Shown here: one piece after another, positions 52,161-61,629 of the stretch | Position numbering within the stretch: position 1 is the first letter of the stretch | Layout: each line of letters starts with the position of its first letter | Assembly (NCBI RefSeq): GCF_000950575.1 | Contig: NZ_CP011005.1 | Coordinates: 124,001 to 188,000, forward strand | Direction: 5' to 3' | From: Psychromicrobium lacuslunae | Lineage (GTDB): Bacteria > Actinomycetota > Actinomycetes > Actinomycetales > Micrococcaceae | DNA length: 64,000 nt | Program-made: the position numbers and the translations under genes | Notes under the pieces: generated by a model | What the model saw: only the letters and a program-made list of their open reading frames with translations | What the model was told of the DNA's origin: nothing | Databases searched by the model: none

Positions 52161-52177
52161 CTAGAACACTTTTCTAG
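52161..52177. promoter_or_regulatory. Candidate operator upstream of the MHS transporter
   Basis: Inverted repeat CTAGAA-CACTT-TTCTAG lies 60 bases before the transporter start, in a locally AT-rich stretch. It is a plausible site for a dimeric regulator; it does not resemble the LysR palindrome 2.3 kb away. Confidence 0.4.
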
Positions 52178-52294
52178 TTTAGGAGTATTCAGTTTCGTTC
52201 CGCGCACAACAAGCGAGTTTTCTGCATGTCTATGGTGCAAAAATGTCTACTCGGCCGCCGGGAACTGGAGTGAGGGCCACTTAGGCAATGAAAA

Positions 52295-52328
52295 AGCCTG
52301 GGTCATACCTTTGCGGATGACCCAGGCT
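52295..52328 (-). terminator. Intrinsic terminator of the nucleoside-salvage operon
   Basis: A 12-bp stem AGCCTGGGTCAT/ATGACCCAGGCT with a ten-base loop lies 15 bases past the stop of the small membrane protein gene and, read on the minus strand, is followed by TTTTT. Confidence 0.85.
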
Positions 52329-52342
52329 GCTGTTCGAATCGC

Positions 52343-52597
52343 TTAGAACTCGCCGGACGGTTTCCGGGTGCGCGAACGCACCATGGCGCGACGCGAGCTG
52401 TCCGAGCGGCCCATGAAGGTTTGCGGAATCCAGAAGGAGAGGAAGAACAAGCCGATCCCAATCGCGAATGGCCAGACGTTGTTCAGGCTTCCCCAGGAGA
52501 AGGCGTAGATGCCGCCGAGGAAGAGGACGAGAAAGACCACGAACAGCACAATCGAGGTAAAGAGATTGTTTTCGCGTTCTGGTTCGTTGGTGGACAA
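52343..52597 (-). CDS. Small two-helix membrane protein, unknown function
   Basis: The 84-residue protein has two membrane helices (about residues 14-33 and 41-57) and a basic C-terminal tail (RSDSSRRAMVRSRTRK). TTG 52597 is preferred as start because AGGAGG lies five bases upstream and the N-terminus then reads STNEPERENN; the longer ATG frame from 52624 includes that Shine-Dalgarno site within its codons. It is the last gene of the pnp operon; I do not recognise the family and see no link to nucleoside use other than position. Confidence 0.7.
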   Translation of the reverse strand: MSTNEPERENNLFTSIVLFVVFLVLFLGGIYAFSWGSLNNVWPFAIGIGLFFLSFWIPQTFMGRSDSSRRAMVRSRTRKPSGEF

Positions 52598-52628
52598 GGC
52601 TTCCTCCTGAAGTCGGTTCATCATAATT

Positions 52629-53303
52629 CTAATACGAGCTGCTGCCGGTGCTGCCGGTCACGATCGCAATCCCGGAGCTAGCGCCAATTCGGCTGGCCCC
52701 AGCTGCGATCATTGCTTCGGCGTCCTCACGGCTGCGCACTCCACCGGAGGCTTTGACGCCGATCTCGGGCCCGACCACTGAACGCATTAAAGCGACATCT
52801 TCCACTGTTGCACCGCCACCGTTGAAGCCGGTGGAAGTTTTCACGAAGTCTGCACCGGCTTCGACGGCGGCTTCGCAGGCGAGTACTTTTTGCTCATCAT
52901 TGAGCAGTGAGGTTTCGATAATCACTTTGAGAATCGCTCCACCGGCGTGCACGGCTTCGGCGATAGCGGCAATATCGTCGACCAAGGCGCCTTTATCGCC
53001 GGCTCGTGCGGCGGCGATATTAATCACCATATCGACCTCATCGACACCGTCCAGGGTGGCGCCGCGGGCTTCGAAAACCTTCACATCGGTGGGGGTGGCA
53101 CCGAGCGGGAAACCGATCACCGAACAGCTCAACACCGGGGAGTCGCGCAGTGCATTGTGTACGGTCTTGACCCAGATCGGATTAACACAGACCGACTTGA
53201 AGCCATATTCGATGGCCTCGGCGCAGACTTTGAGCACATCTTCTCGGGAGGCTTCCGGCTTCAGCAGCGTGTGATCAATGTAGCTGGCTAGGTTTTCAGT
53301 CAT
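52629..53303 (-). CDS. deoC: Deoxyribose-phosphate aldolase
   Basis: DeoC splits 2-deoxyribose 5-phosphate into acetaldehyde and glyceraldehyde 3-phosphate. The 224-residue TIM-barrel shows [10 protein letters not shown] at the N-terminus, [11 protein letters not shown], the Schiff-base lysine in FVKTSTGF and the second lysine in [10 protein letters not shown]. With pnp and the phosphomutase upstream it completes breakdown of deoxynucleosides. It lies 34 bases after the mutase gene. Confidence 0.96.
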   Translation of the reverse strand: MTENLASYIDHTLLKPEASREDVLKVCAEAIEYGFKSVCVNPIWVKTVHNALRDSPVLSCSVIGFPLGATPTDVKVFEARGATLDGVDEVDMVINIAAARAGDKGALVDDIAAIAEAVHAGGAILKVIIETSLLNDEQKVLACEAAVEAGADFVKTSTGFNGGGATVEDVALMRSVVGPEIGVKASGGVRSREDAEAMIAAGASRIGASSGIAIVTGSTGSSSY

Positions 53304-53337
53304 GTGGTTATTCTCTCAGGTTTTCGTGAGCTTGGAG

Positions 53338-55146
53338 CTAGAGACCGAGTGCTTCGCGTACATCGTCTAGCACGCTGTCTAATTCGGCCCGGGCGGCGCG
53401 TTTAGCCGCTGGCAAATCGGCTGCCGAATCAACCGGCACGATGACTTCTAGATAGCACTTGAGTTTGGGCTCAGTGCCGCTCGGTCGAATGATCACCCGG
53501 CTGGAGTTCTTAGTCAAGTAGAGCAGGCCATCGGTGGGAGGGAGGCTTTCGCTCCCGGCCGCCAAGTCGATTGCGGCATCGACCGCCGAGCCGCCGAAAC
53601 TCTGCGGTGGATGCTCCCGTAGTCGATTCATCATGGCGCTCAGCAAGCCCAGATCGGCGACCCGAACACTCAACTGGTCCGAGGCGTGCAGCCCGTGCCG
53701 TAACGCCAAATCGTCGAGCGCGTCGAAGATGGTGCGACCCTGAGCCTTGGCGTCGGCCGCGAGCTCAGCAATCAACAGTGCAGCGGAAATTCCGTCCTTA
53801 TCGCGAACCAGGGACGGTGCGACACAGTAGCCTAGAGCTTCTTCATAGCCATAACTCAGCCCGGGCACCCGGGAAATCCATTTGAAGCCGGTGAGGGTTT
53901 GGTGATGTTCAAAATCGTTAGCGGCGGCAATTCGGGCCAGCAGCCGGGAGGAGACAATTGAGTTGGCGAAGACGCCGCGCGGAACTGCGGTTTCGCCTTC
54001 AGCGGCCGGAAGGGCAGGGCTATCCGGATGAGCTGGAGCGGCTGGATGAGCCGGAGTGGCGGCGCTACGAGCGACTAAATGAGCGCCCAATAGGGCACCC
54101 ACTTCGTCACCCCGGAGCATCCGCCATTGTCCACTGCTCGGGTCGACCGCGGCCACTGCGGCTCGGTCCGCATCGGGGTCATTCGCCAGCACGATATCCG
54201 CGCCGAGCTGTTCCGCCGTCTGCAAGGCGAGGTCCAAGGCCCCGGGTTCCTCTGGATTCGGGAATGCGACGGTGGGGAAGTCAGGGTCTGGTGCGGCCTG
54301 CGCGCTGACCTGGCTGACATCGTTAAAGCCAGCTGACCGGAGTACTTGCTCGGCTGTTTCGCCGCCTACCCCATGCATCGGTGTGAGCACGATTTTCAGT
54401 TCACGGGCCGGGAATTGCTCTGGCTTGAGCAGTTCTAGCAGGCCCTGAGCATAGGCGGCGATTATTTCGCTCGCCACGGTTTGCCAACCGCTCGGGGCCA
54501 GCTCAATCGAATCCAGCGGGCCAACAGCGTCGATCTGCTGCGCAATCAGCGCATCGTAGGGTGCCACAATTTGTGAGCCGCGGCCTGACTCGTCGACGGC
54601 TCGGCCGCCTAGGTAGACCTTATAGCCGTTGTCCTGGGGCGGATTGTGGCTCGCGGTCACCATCACGCCGCCCTCACAACCCAGCGCACGCACCGCAAAG
54701 GCCAGCAACGGGGTCGGCAGCGCGGAAGGCATCAGGAAGGTTTCGATGCCGGCAGCGGTAAAAATAGCAGCGGTTTCCTGGGCAAAAATATCTGAATTGT
54801 GCCGGGCGTCGAAGCCGACCACAGCACGTGGCCGATAGGGCTCAGCTGCTTCGCTGGCCTGTGCGAGCAAGAACGCTGCAAGGCCGGCTGCCGCACGGCG
54901 CACCACGACACGATTCATCCGGTTTGGTCCGGCCCCCAGGGCTGCGCGCAGTCCAGCGGTGCCGAATTGCAAGGTACCGGCGAAAGCGTCCTGCAACTCC
55001 TGCACCGCCTGAGCAGTGATACTGGGATCTTGCGCTGATTGGACTGCCTCGAGCAGGGCACGCAATTCCGCGGCGGTTGCCGGGTCGGGGTCTGCATTCG
55101 CCCATTCCTGGGCGCGGGCGAGTAACTGGGCGTCAACGGCAGTCAT
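53338..55146 (-). CDS. Phospho-sugar mutase (probable phosphopentomutase / phosphoglucomutase family)
   Basis: The 602-residue alpha-D-phosphohexomutase-family enzyme has the phosphoserine loop MVTASHNPPQDNGYKVY, the metal loop NDPDADR and the C-terminal phosphate site RPSGTEPKLKCYLEV. An Ala/Pro-rich insertion (about residues 355-385, with TPAHPAAPAHPDSPALPAA) is unusual and probably a surface loop. Placed between pnp and deoC, it most likely converts (deoxy)ribose 1-phosphate to 5-phosphate, though annotation as phosphomannomutase is common. TAGGTT six bases before the ATG indicates a leaderless start. Confidence 0.9.
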   Translation of the reverse strand: MTAVDAQLLARAQEWANADPDPATAAELRALLEAVQSAQDPSITAQAVQELQDAFAGTLQFGTAGLRAALGAGPNRMNRVVVRRAAAGLAAFLLAQASEAAEPYRPRAVVGFDARHNSDIFAQETAAIFTAAGIETFLMPSALPTPLLAFAVRALGCEGGVMVTASHNPPQDNGYKVYLGGRAVDESGRGSQIVAPYDALIAQQIDAVGPLDSIELAPSGWQTVASEIIAAYAQGLLELLKPEQFPARELKIVLTPMHGVGGETAEQVLRSAGFNDVSQVSAQAAPDPDFPTVAFPNPEEPGALDLALQTAEQLGADIVLANDPDADRAAVAAVDPSSGQWRMLRGDEVGALLGAHLVARSAATPAHPAAPAHPDSPALPAAEGETAVPRGVFANSIVSSRLLARIAAANDFEHHQTLTGFKWISRVPGLSYGYEEALGYCVAPSLVRDKDGISAALLIAELAADAKAQGRTIFDALDDLALRHGLHASDQLSVRVADLGLLSAMMNRLREHPPQSFGGSAVDAAIDLAAGSESLPPTDGLLYLTKNSSRVIIRPSGTEPKLKCYLEVIVPVDSAADLPAAKRAARAELDSVLDDVREALGL

Positions 55147-55152
55147 GGTTCA

Positions 55153-55158
55153 AACCTA
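55153..55158 (-). promoter_or_regulatory. -10 box of leaderless phosphomutase gene
   Basis: The minus strand reads TAGGTT, TGAACC, ATG at 55146. The box lies in the 35-base gap after pnp, so the mutase can be expressed apart from pnp. Confidence 0.6.
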
Positions 55159-55181
55159 TCCGGATTTACTTTTGAGGCGAA

Positions 55182-55994
55182 TCAGAGCTTACTAATAATA
55201 GCGGCGAGCAGTGCGGAGATTCGCGGTCCGGCTGCCTCGCCGGCTTCAATCACTTCTTGGTGACTGAGCGCGGTTTCGGAGATCCCTGCCGCCAGGTTAG
55301 TCACCAGCGAGATACCGAAGACCTCCATTCCGGCGTGCCGGGCGGCAATCGCTTCCAGCGCGGTGGACATGCCTACCAGGCTGGCGCCGATGGTCTTGGC
55401 GTACTGCACCTCGGCCGGTGTTTCATAGTGTGGGCCGGTGAACTGGGCGTAGATCCCCTCATCCAGGGTGGGGTCGACTTCGCGGGCAAGGTCGCGCAAG
55501 CGGCTTGAGTACAGATCGGTGAGGTCGACAAAAGTGGCGCCCTCAAGCGGCGAGGTGGCGGTCAAGTTAATGTGATCGCTGATCAACACCGGTGTGCCTG
55601 GAGCCCACTGCGGGTTGAGGCCGCCGCAGCCATTCGTCAGGACTAGGGTCTTCGCCCCGGTCGCTGCCGCGGTGCGCACCCCGTGTACCACGGCGCGCAC
55701 TCCTTTGCCCTCGTAATAGTGAGTGCGGGCTCCCAACACCAGGGCACGCTTGCCCTCTTTGGTCAGCACGGACCGAATGGTCCCGACATGTCCCGCCACC
55801 GCAGGTGCCGAGAAGCCAGGCACATCGCTTGCGTCCAATGTGGCAGTGGTTTCACCGATCAAATCGGCTGCTGCGCCCCAGCCAGAGCCCAAAACCAGGG
55901 CAACATCATGATTCTGCACCCCGGTGTGTTCGGCAATGTACTGGGCTGCCGCAGCTGCGGCGTCGAAAGCTTCCTGAAAATTACTCACCGTCAT
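55182..55994 (-). CDS. deoD: Purine-nucleoside phosphorylase
   Basis: This 270-residue trimeric-type (PNP/MTAP family) enzyme cleaves purine nucleosides with phosphate. It shows LVLGSGWGAAADLIG, GARTHYYEGKGVRAV, LVLTNGCGGLNP, FTGPHYETPAEVQY and the C-terminal SHQEVIEAG. The ATG at 55994 is annotated here, but TATGTT followed by six bases and a GTG at 55988 fits the leaderless pattern, so the true start may be GTG two codons later. Head of the salvage set with the mutase and deoC. Confidence 0.95.
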   Translation of the reverse strand: MTVSNFQEAFDAAAAAAQYIAEHTGVQNHDVALVLGSGWGAAADLIGETTATLDASDVPGFSAPAVAGHVGTIRSVLTKEGKRALVLGARTHYYEGKGVRAVVHGVRTAAATGAKTLVLTNGCGGLNPQWAPGTPVLISDHINLTATSPLEGATFVDLTDLYSSRLRDLAREVDPTLDEGIYAQFTGPHYETPAEVQYAKTIGASLVGMSTALEAIAARHAGMEVFGISLVTNLAAGISETALSHQEVIEAGEAAGPRISALLAAIISKL

Positions 55995-56068
55995 AACATA
56001 CCGGCAGGATCAGCCTTGGCACACCCTGAGCTTGGAGCAGGCTCCTGAATGCGCGAGAATAGTGCACT

Positions 56069-57484
56069 GTGAGCATCCAAACTGATTTGCAAATTCCCTC
56101 CCTGGCAATTCTTGGTGGTGGCCCTGGCGGTTACGAGGCGGCAACCGTGGCGGCCGCTCTCGGTGCCAAGGTAACGATCATTGAGCGCGCGGGTTTGGGC
56201 GGTTCCGCGGTGCTCACCGACGTAGTGCCTTCGAAAACTTTGATTGCCACCGCCGATGTGATGAATCGTTTTGCCGGGGCAAGCGATTTGGGGGTGCGCT
56301 TCGACGTTGACGGCGGTGACTGCGTCCCGCTGATGCGAGCCGATATGAAAGAAGTCAATGATCGGTTGATGCGGCTCGCTCAGGAGCAATCTGCTGATAT
56401 CAAAGCTGGCTTGGAAACTTCAGGGGTGCGGATCCTGATCGGCCAGGGCAAGCTGCTCGATAATCACACTATTGAGGTGACTAGCGACAACGGGGTCGAA
56501 ATTGTCACCGCCGATGCCATCTTGCTCGCGGTGGGCGCGCATCCGCGCGAACTGCCCTCCGCTAAACCTGACGGCGAACGAATTCTGAATTGGGCGCAAA
56601 TTTATTCGCTGACCGAGTTGCCACGGGAGCTGATCGTGGTCGGCTCGGGCGTCACCGGTGCGGAGTTCGCCTCAGCCTATGACGGGCTGGGTTCACGGGT
56701 GACGTTGATTTCCTCCCGAGATCAGGTGCTTCCCGGCGAGGACCCCGATGCAGCTCAAGTACTTGAAGACGTCTTCGCCCGTCGCGGCATGACTGTGCTT
56801 TCCCGCTCCCGCGCGGAGTCCGTGGTGCGCACCGACGATGGCGTGCTGGTCACCCTCGCGGATGGTCGCACCGTGACCGGTACGCACTGCCTGGTCTGTG
56901 TCGGCTCGATTCCCAACACTGAAGGCATTGGGCTGGAAAATGCGGGGGTGGCGCTCACCGAAGCCGGGCACATCAAAGTCGACGGTGTTTCCCGAACCAC
57001 CGCGCCGAACGTCTATGCGGCCGGTGACTGCACCGGGGTACTTGCCTTGGCTTCGGTTGCCGCCATGCAGGGACGGATTGCGATGGCTCATTTGCTTGGG
57101 GACGGACTGCGGCCGATCAAGCTGATGCAGGTGGCATCAAATATCTTTACTTCACCCGAAATCGCCTCGGTGGGTGTTTCGGAGGCGGATGTGCTGGCCG
57201 ACCGTTATCAAGGTGATGTGATCAAACTTCCGCTCAAAACCAATCCGCGCGCCAAGATGCGCGGCACCACCGATGGCTTCGTGAAGATCATCGCGCGCCG
57301 GGGCTCCGGCACAGTGATCGGCGGCGTTGTGGTGGGCGCTAATGCCTCCGAACTGATCTTTCCGATCGCGCTCGCGGTGACGCAGAAGCTTCACGTAGAC
57401 GACGTTGCCTCGACCTTCACCGTTTATCCTTCGCTAACAGGTTCAATCTCCGAAGCAGCCCGCCGCCTGCACGTCCACATGTAG
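56069..57484 (+). CDS. lpdA: NAD(P)H-quinone dehydrogenase of the LpdA type (lacks redox cysteines)
   Basis: The 471-residue two-dinucleotide-domain flavoprotein has FAD site ILGGGPGGYEAATVAAALGA and NAD site VVGSGVTGAEFASAY. In the place of the CxxxxC disulphide of true lipoamide dehydrogenases it reads GLGGSAVLTDVVPSKTL, so it cannot be a lipoamide enzyme. This matches Rv3303c (LpdA) of M. tuberculosis, a quinone reductase. GTG 56069 is the start. It is divergent from pnp and is followed by the second copy of the dispersed hairpin. Confidence 0.93.
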   Translation: MSIQTDLQIPSLAILGGGPGGYEAATVAAALGAKVTIIERAGLGGSAVLTDVVPSKTLIATADVMNRFAGASDLGVRFDVDGGDCVPLMRADMKEVNDRLMRLAQEQSADIKAGLETSGVRILIGQGKLLDNHTIEVTSDNGVEIVTADAILLAVGAHPRELPSAKPDGERILNWAQIYSLTELPRELIVVGSGVTGAEFASAYDGLGSRVTLISSRDQVLPGEDPDAAQVLEDVFARRGMTVLSRSRAESVVRTDDGVLVTLADGRTVTGTHCLVCVGSIPNTEGIGLENAGVALTEAGHIKVDGVSRTTAPNVYAAGDCTGVLALASVAAMQGRIAMAHLLGDGLRPIKLMQVASNIFTSPEIASVGVSEADVLADRYQGDVIKLPLKTNPRAKMRGTTDGFVKIIARRGSGTVIGGVVVGANASELIFPIALAVTQKLHVDDVASTFTVYPSLTGSISEAARRLHVHM

Positions 57485-57517
57485 CGTTCGCGGGGCTGCC
57501 CTTCGCTTCGTCACCGC

Positions 57518-57585
57518 CGAGTTCGCGGTTAAGTCTCGGATTCGCTAGAAATTACTAGCGAATCCGAGACTTAACCGCGAACTCG
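57518..57585. repeat. Dispersed hairpin repeat, copy 2 (after lpdA)
   Basis: A perfect 31-bp stem (57518-57548 with 57555-57585) closes an AAATTA loop. About 91 percent identical to the element at 29630-29695, but here both arms are fully complementary; in the other copy the 3' outer arm has diverged. It lies 33 bases past the lpdA stop codon. Confidence 0.95.
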
Positions 57586-57630
57586 CGCTGGATGGAGGCC
57601 CAGAGCGACGGTGGCTGATGATGTCCGCAT

Positions 57631-57649
57631 TGTGGACTCGCCGTCCACA
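57631..57649. promoter_or_regulatory. Candidate operator upstream of the second MHS transporter
   Basis: Inverted repeat TGTGGAC-TCGCC-GTCCACA (7-bp arms, 5-base spacer) lies 116 bases before ATG 57765. The form suits a GntR/FadR-type dimer; no such regulator gene is in the window. Confidence 0.45.
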
Positions 57650-57764
57650 GAGTGAAAGATTGTGGGCTGCTCAGGACTACGATGACTAAATCTATTGAGG
57701 ATTAGGCAGCCGCAGTAGCGGTCGTTGGGGCACAGCTGGACTGCCGTTAGTGGAAAGCTCGCAC

Positions 57765-59162
57765 ATGTCAGTGAACGATGTCGTTATTCCCAAGGCCAAT
57801 ACCCGGGGGCGAGTGATCATTGCCAGTCTGGTTGGCACGTCGATCGAGTTTTACGATTTCTACGTCTACGCCACCGCAGCGGTTTTGGTCTTCCCCAAGC
57901 TTTTCTTTCCCAATGCCGACGGGGTCACCCAGCTGCTGAGCTCCTTCGCCGTCTTCGGCGTCGCATTCGTTGCCCGGCCGATTGGCTCGATTCTCTTCGG
58001 CCATTTCGGCGACCGGATCGGTCGCAAGGGAACCCTGATCGCTTCACTGCTCACGATGGGCATTGCCACCTTCCTGATTGGCTGTTTGCCCACCGCACAG
58101 GTCGCTGGATGGACCTTCTGGGCACCCGCTCTGCTAGTGGTGATGCGGTTCGCACAGGGTCTGGCGCTCGGTGGAGAATGGAGCGGGGCCGCCCTGCTGG
58201 CCACCGAGAACGCGCCTAAGAACAAGCGCGCGATCTATGGCACCTTCCCTCAATTGGGGGCACCGATTGGCTTCATTCTGGCCAATGTGTTGTTCCTAGT
58301 GCTCAATCTGACGCTTTCCGCTGAGGCCTTCAGCTCATGGGGCTGGCGGATTCCCTTCCTGGCCAGCGCCGTGATGGTGATCATCGGCCTCTATGTTCGG
58401 CTGAAGCTGGTGGAGACCCCGGCTTTCCAGAAGATCGTCGAGCAGGGGGAAGTTTCTAAACTGCCGATCGGTCGGGTCTTCCGGACCAGCTGGTGGCAGC
58501 TGATCCTTGGCACCTTCATCATGCTGGCGACCTACGTGCTGTTCTACTTAATGACCACCTTCACGCTGACCTTCGGCACCACAGCGGCGAGCATTGATGA
58601 TGCTAAGGCTGCTGCGGTGAAAGCCGGTAAGCCGATGACTCAGGCCGCGATTGATGCCTTCGTGCCGGGCCTTGGCTACACTCGTAATGACTTCCTGCTG
58701 ATGCTTATTGTCGGCGTGGTGTTCTTCGGTATTTTCACCCTGGTGGCTGGCCCGCTCGCGGAGAAATACGGCCGCCGCAAGTCCCTGATCGTGATCACCG
58801 CGCTGATTTTCGTCTTCGGGCTATGCTTCGTGCCCCTAGTGGCTGGCGGATTCGTTGGCGCGATGGCTTGGCTGATTATTGGCTTCACTCTGATGGGGCT
58901 GACCTTCGGGCCGATGGGAGCGTTCCTGCCGGAACTCTTCCCGACTAATGTCCGCTACACCGGCTCAGCGGTCAGCTACAACGTCTCCAGCATCCTGGGT
59001 GCCGCGGTGGCGCCGTTCATCGCCGTTGCACTCTGGCAGGCCGCTCACGGCAGCACTTGGCTGGTCGGCATCTATCTCAGCGCGATGGCGGTGCTCACGC
59101 TGATCGCGTTGTTCCTCTCCAAGGAAACCAAGGATAAGGATCTGGTGGAGCTCAGCTCCTAA
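57765..59162 (+). CDS. MHS-family MFS metabolite/H+ symporter
   Basis: The 465-residue, 12-helix transporter shows GTSIEFYDFYVYATAAVLVF and FGHFGDRIGRKGTLI, the MHS signatures, and an extended hydrophilic loop with a DDAKAAAVKAGKPMTQAA segment (about residues 275-295). The start is ATG 57765, with GGAAAG seven bases upstream; GTG 57750 in frame is less supported. It is paralogous to the transporter at 50731-52101. Substrate unknown, probably an organic acid. Confidence 0.9.
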   Translation: MSVNDVVIPKANTRGRVIIASLVGTSIEFYDFYVYATAAVLVFPKLFFPNADGVTQLLSSFAVFGVAFVARPIGSILFGHFGDRIGRKGTLIASLLTMGIATFLIGCLPTAQVAGWTFWAPALLVVMRFAQGLALGGEWSGAALLATENAPKNKRAIYGTFPQLGAPIGFILANVLFLVLNLTLSAEAFSSWGWRIPFLASAVMVIIGLYVRLKLVETPAFQKIVEQGEVSKLPIGRVFRTSWWQLILGTFIMLATYVLFYLMTTFTLTFGTTAASIDDAKAAAVKAGKPMTQAAIDAFVPGLGYTRNDFLLMLIVGVVFFGIFTLVAGPLAEKYGRRKSLIVITALIFVFGLCFVPLVAGGFVGAMAWLIIGFTLMGLTFGPMGAFLPELFPTNVRYTGSAVSYNVSSILGAAVAPFIAVALWQAAHGSTWLVGIYLSAMAVLTLIALFLSKETKDKDLVELSS

Positions 59163-59224
59163 GCCGAACGGGATGCTGGGGCGGGCAGCCTCTGCAGCCG
59201 GTAAGAAGAGCCTTGTTAAAGATT

Positions 59225-59279
59225 GAGTGTGCAGATCTGCAGGTTATGAAGCGTTCATAACCTGCAGATCTGCACACTC
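59225..59279. terminator. Long perfect hairpin between convergent genes
   Basis: A 26-bp perfect stem (59225-59250 with 59254-59279) with a GCG loop lies between the 3' ends of the MHS transporter (+) and the carboxylase (-). It begins GAGTGTGCAG and ends CTGCACACTC. As position suggests, it likely stops transcription from both sides, but its ends match other intergenic hairpins of the window. Confidence 0.8.
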
Positions 59280-59318
59280 GGCGTTTAAGGCTTGACGAGG
59301 CCCGTCGGGGCTGCCGTC

Positions 59319-61100
59319 CTATTCGTCGATGGTGGCAATCACAGCACCGGCCGACACCGTGTCACCGGGCTTTGCGCTCAGACCGCTAATGGTGCCGGAA
59401 CGGTGAGCGGTCAGCGGCTGCTCCATTTTCATCGCCTCCAGCACCACGATCAGATCGCCCTCGGCGACCTGATCGCCGTCCGCCACTGCAACTTTCACGA
59501 TGGTGCCCTGCATCGGGGAGGTGAGCGCATCGCCATCGGCCACGGTCGCGGCTGCACTGCGTGAACGCCCCGGCTTCTTACCCTTGCCCTTAGCTGGGGC
59601 AGTTCTGCTCCCGGCCGCCGCGAGCGAGGCGGGCAGCACCACTTCAAGTCGTTTCCCGCCAACTTCGACGGTGACGCGCTGACGCTCGGACTCGTCCTCG
59701 GCATCGCTGACCGCAGCGGGTGCAAAAGCAGGCAGATCGTTGACGAACTCGGTCTCGATCCAGCGAGTGTGCACGCGGAATGGCTCTGCGGTGAAGGCCG
59801 GATCGCTGACTACCAGGCGGTGGAAAGGCAACACGGTTGGCATCCCGGTGACCTCGAACTCAGCGAGCGCGCGACGCGAGCGTTCCAGGGCTTGCTGCCG
59901 GCTGGCGCCGGTGACGACGAGCTTGGCGAGCATTGAATCGAAATTGCCACCAATCACCTCTCCGGACTCAATGCCGGAATCAACCCGGACCCCAGGACCG
60001 GTAGGAAGTTTCAACGTTTCGACGGTGCCTGGGGCTGGCATGAAGTTGCGGCCGGGGTCCTCGCCGTTGATGCGGAACTCGAAGGAGTGGCCCCGAATTT
60101 CGGGGTCCTGATAGCCCAGTTCCTCGCCGCGCGCCAGCCGGAACTGCTCGCGCACCAGATCAATGCCGGAGACCTCCTCGGAAACCGGGTGCTCAACCTG
60201 CAGACGAGTGTTAACCTCCAGGAAGGAGATCACCCCGTCCTGACCCACCAGGAACTCGCAGGTGCCAGCGCCCTGGTAATTCGCCTCCCGAAGAATGGCC
60301 TTGGAGGCTTCGTAAAGCCGAGTGTTCTGTTCTTCACTCAGGAAGGGGGCCGGAGCTTCTTCGACGAGTTTCTGATTACGACGTTGCAGCGAGCAGTCCC
60401 GGGTGGAAACCACTACGACATTGCCGTGCGCATCCGCCAAGCACTGGGTCTCAACGTGCCGGGGTGAATCCAAGAAGCGCTCGACGAAGCACTCGCCGCG
60501 GCCGAAAGCGGCCACTGCTTCACGGACCGCTGATTCGTAGGCCTCGGCGATTTCGGCGCGCTCCCGGACCACTTTAATACCGCGGCCGCCGCCACCGTAA
60601 GCGGCTTTAATGGCTAACGGAAGTCCGTGCTGATCAGCGAAATCCAGCACTTCTTGGGTGCTCTGCACCGGGTCTTTGGTACCCGGCACCAGGGGTGCGC
60701 CAACCTTTTCGGCAATGTGCCGAGCCTGCACTTTATCGCCCAGTTTCGAAATGGCATCGGGGGAAGGACCAATCCAGATCAGCCCGGCGTCTAAGACTCG
60801 CTGTGCGAATTCAGCGTTTTCGGAGAGAAAACCATAACCGGGGTGCACGGCGTCAGCCCCAGACTGCGCGGCTACTTCAAGGAGTTTGTCCATCACCAAG
60901 TAAGACTCGGCTGCGGTTTGGCCGCCCAAAGCCCAGGCCTCATCGGCCAGTCTGACGTGCAGCGCCTCACGTTCCGGTTCGGCGTAGACGGCTACCGAGG
61001 CGATGCCTTCGTCGCGTGCCGCACGGGCGACCCGAACTGCAATCTCGCCGCGGTTAGCAATGAGTACCTTGGTAATGGTTGGCACGCTGTGATTCGACAC
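59319..61100 (-). CDS. Acyl-CoA carboxylase alpha subunit (biotin carboxylase plus biotin carrier domain)
   Basis: The 593-residue protein carboxylates its own biotin for acetyl- or propionyl-CoA carboxylase. Domains in order: biotin carboxylase (about residues 1-450; [17 protein letters not shown]-grasp loop [28 protein letters not shown]), a linker with a basic [13 protein letters not shown] patch (about 500-515), and the carrier domain with biotin Lys in [13 protein letters not shown] 61100 follows AAGGAG at five bases. It corresponds to AccA3-type proteins; the beta subunit lies outside the window. Confidence 0.95.
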   Translation of the reverse strand: MSNHSVPTITKVLIANRGEIAVRVARAARDEGIASVAVYAEPEREALHVRLADEAWALGGQTAAESYLVMDKLLEVAAQSGADAVHPGYGFLSENAEFAQRVLDAGLIWIGPSPDAISKLGDKVQARHIAEKVGAPLVPGTKDPVQSTQEVLDFADQHGLPLAIKAAYGGGGRGIKVVRERAEIAEAYESAVREAVAAFGRGECFVERFLDSPRHVETQCLADAHGNVVVVSTRDCSLQRRNQKLVEEAPAPFLSEEQNTRLYEASKAILREANYQGAGTCEFLVGQDGVISFLEVNTRLQVEHPVSEEVSGIDLVREQFRLARGEELGYQDPEIRGHSFEFRINGEDPGRNFMPAPGTVETLKLPTGPGVRVDSGIESGEVIGGNFDSMLAKLVVTGASRQQALERSRRALAEFEVTGMPTVLPFHRLVVSDPAFTAEPFRVHTRWIETEFVNDLPAFAPAAVSDAEDESERQRVTVEVGGKRLEVVLPASLAAAGSRTAPAKGKGKKPGRSRSAAATVADGDALTSPMQGTIVKVAVADGDQVAEGDLIVVLEAMKMEQPLTAHRSGTISGLSAKPGDTVSAGAVIATIDE

Positions 61101-61230
61101 CTAGACTCCTTCTACATCTTTCCAGCTTGGAGCCTAGCGCTTTTGTGAGGGTTTCGCTGAGACATCAGCCAAATCTGCGGGTATTTCTTTATTTTATTGT
61201 AGGGAAGCTACAAACCGGAGCGGTAAGAGT

Positions 61231-61629
61231 TCAACCATCGGCCCGGAAGCCGTCGACCAGTCTCGAACGAATGAGGAACCTGACACCCTCCGGGGCCTCG
61301 AGTGAAAAGCCGCTGCCACGTCCTTTCACCACATCGACTGTCAGATGAGTATGGCTCCAGTAGTTGAATTGTTCCTTCGACATCCAAAATTCCAACGGCC
61401 CCTCGGGCAGGGTAAAGACACCAAGCAGTACGTCAGCGGCTGAGGTAATGAATTCGCCTGCGGGGAAACACATTGGTGAGGAGCCGTCGCAGCAGCCGCC
61501 AGATTGATGAAACATCAGCGGCCCATGCTGCTGCCAGAGGTTGGCGAGCAATTCTTGGGCAGATTCGCTAAGCGCGAGTCTGGATTGGCTCTCACCCTCG
61601 ATGGTTATGGAGGCTGCTAGTTCTGGCAT
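61231..61629 (-). CDS. DUF779 domain-containing protein
   Basis: The 132-residue protein has the Cys-rich DUF779 block FHQSGGCCDGSSPMCFPAGEF, likely a metal site, followed by EFWMSKEQFNYWSHTHLTVDVVKGRGSGFSLEAPEGVRFLIRS. DUF779 genes accompany acetaldehyde dehydrogenase genes in many bacteria; the biochemical role is not known. Here it lies 150 bases downstream of the dehydrogenase on the same strand, with a hairpin between them. Confidence 0.88.
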   Translation of the reverse strand: MPELAASITIEGESQSRLALSESAQELLANLWQQHGPLMFHQSGGCCDGSSPMCFPAGEFITSAADVLLGVFTLPEGPLEFWMSKEQFNYWSHTHLTVDVVKGRGSGFSLEAPEGVRFLIRSRLVDGFRADG

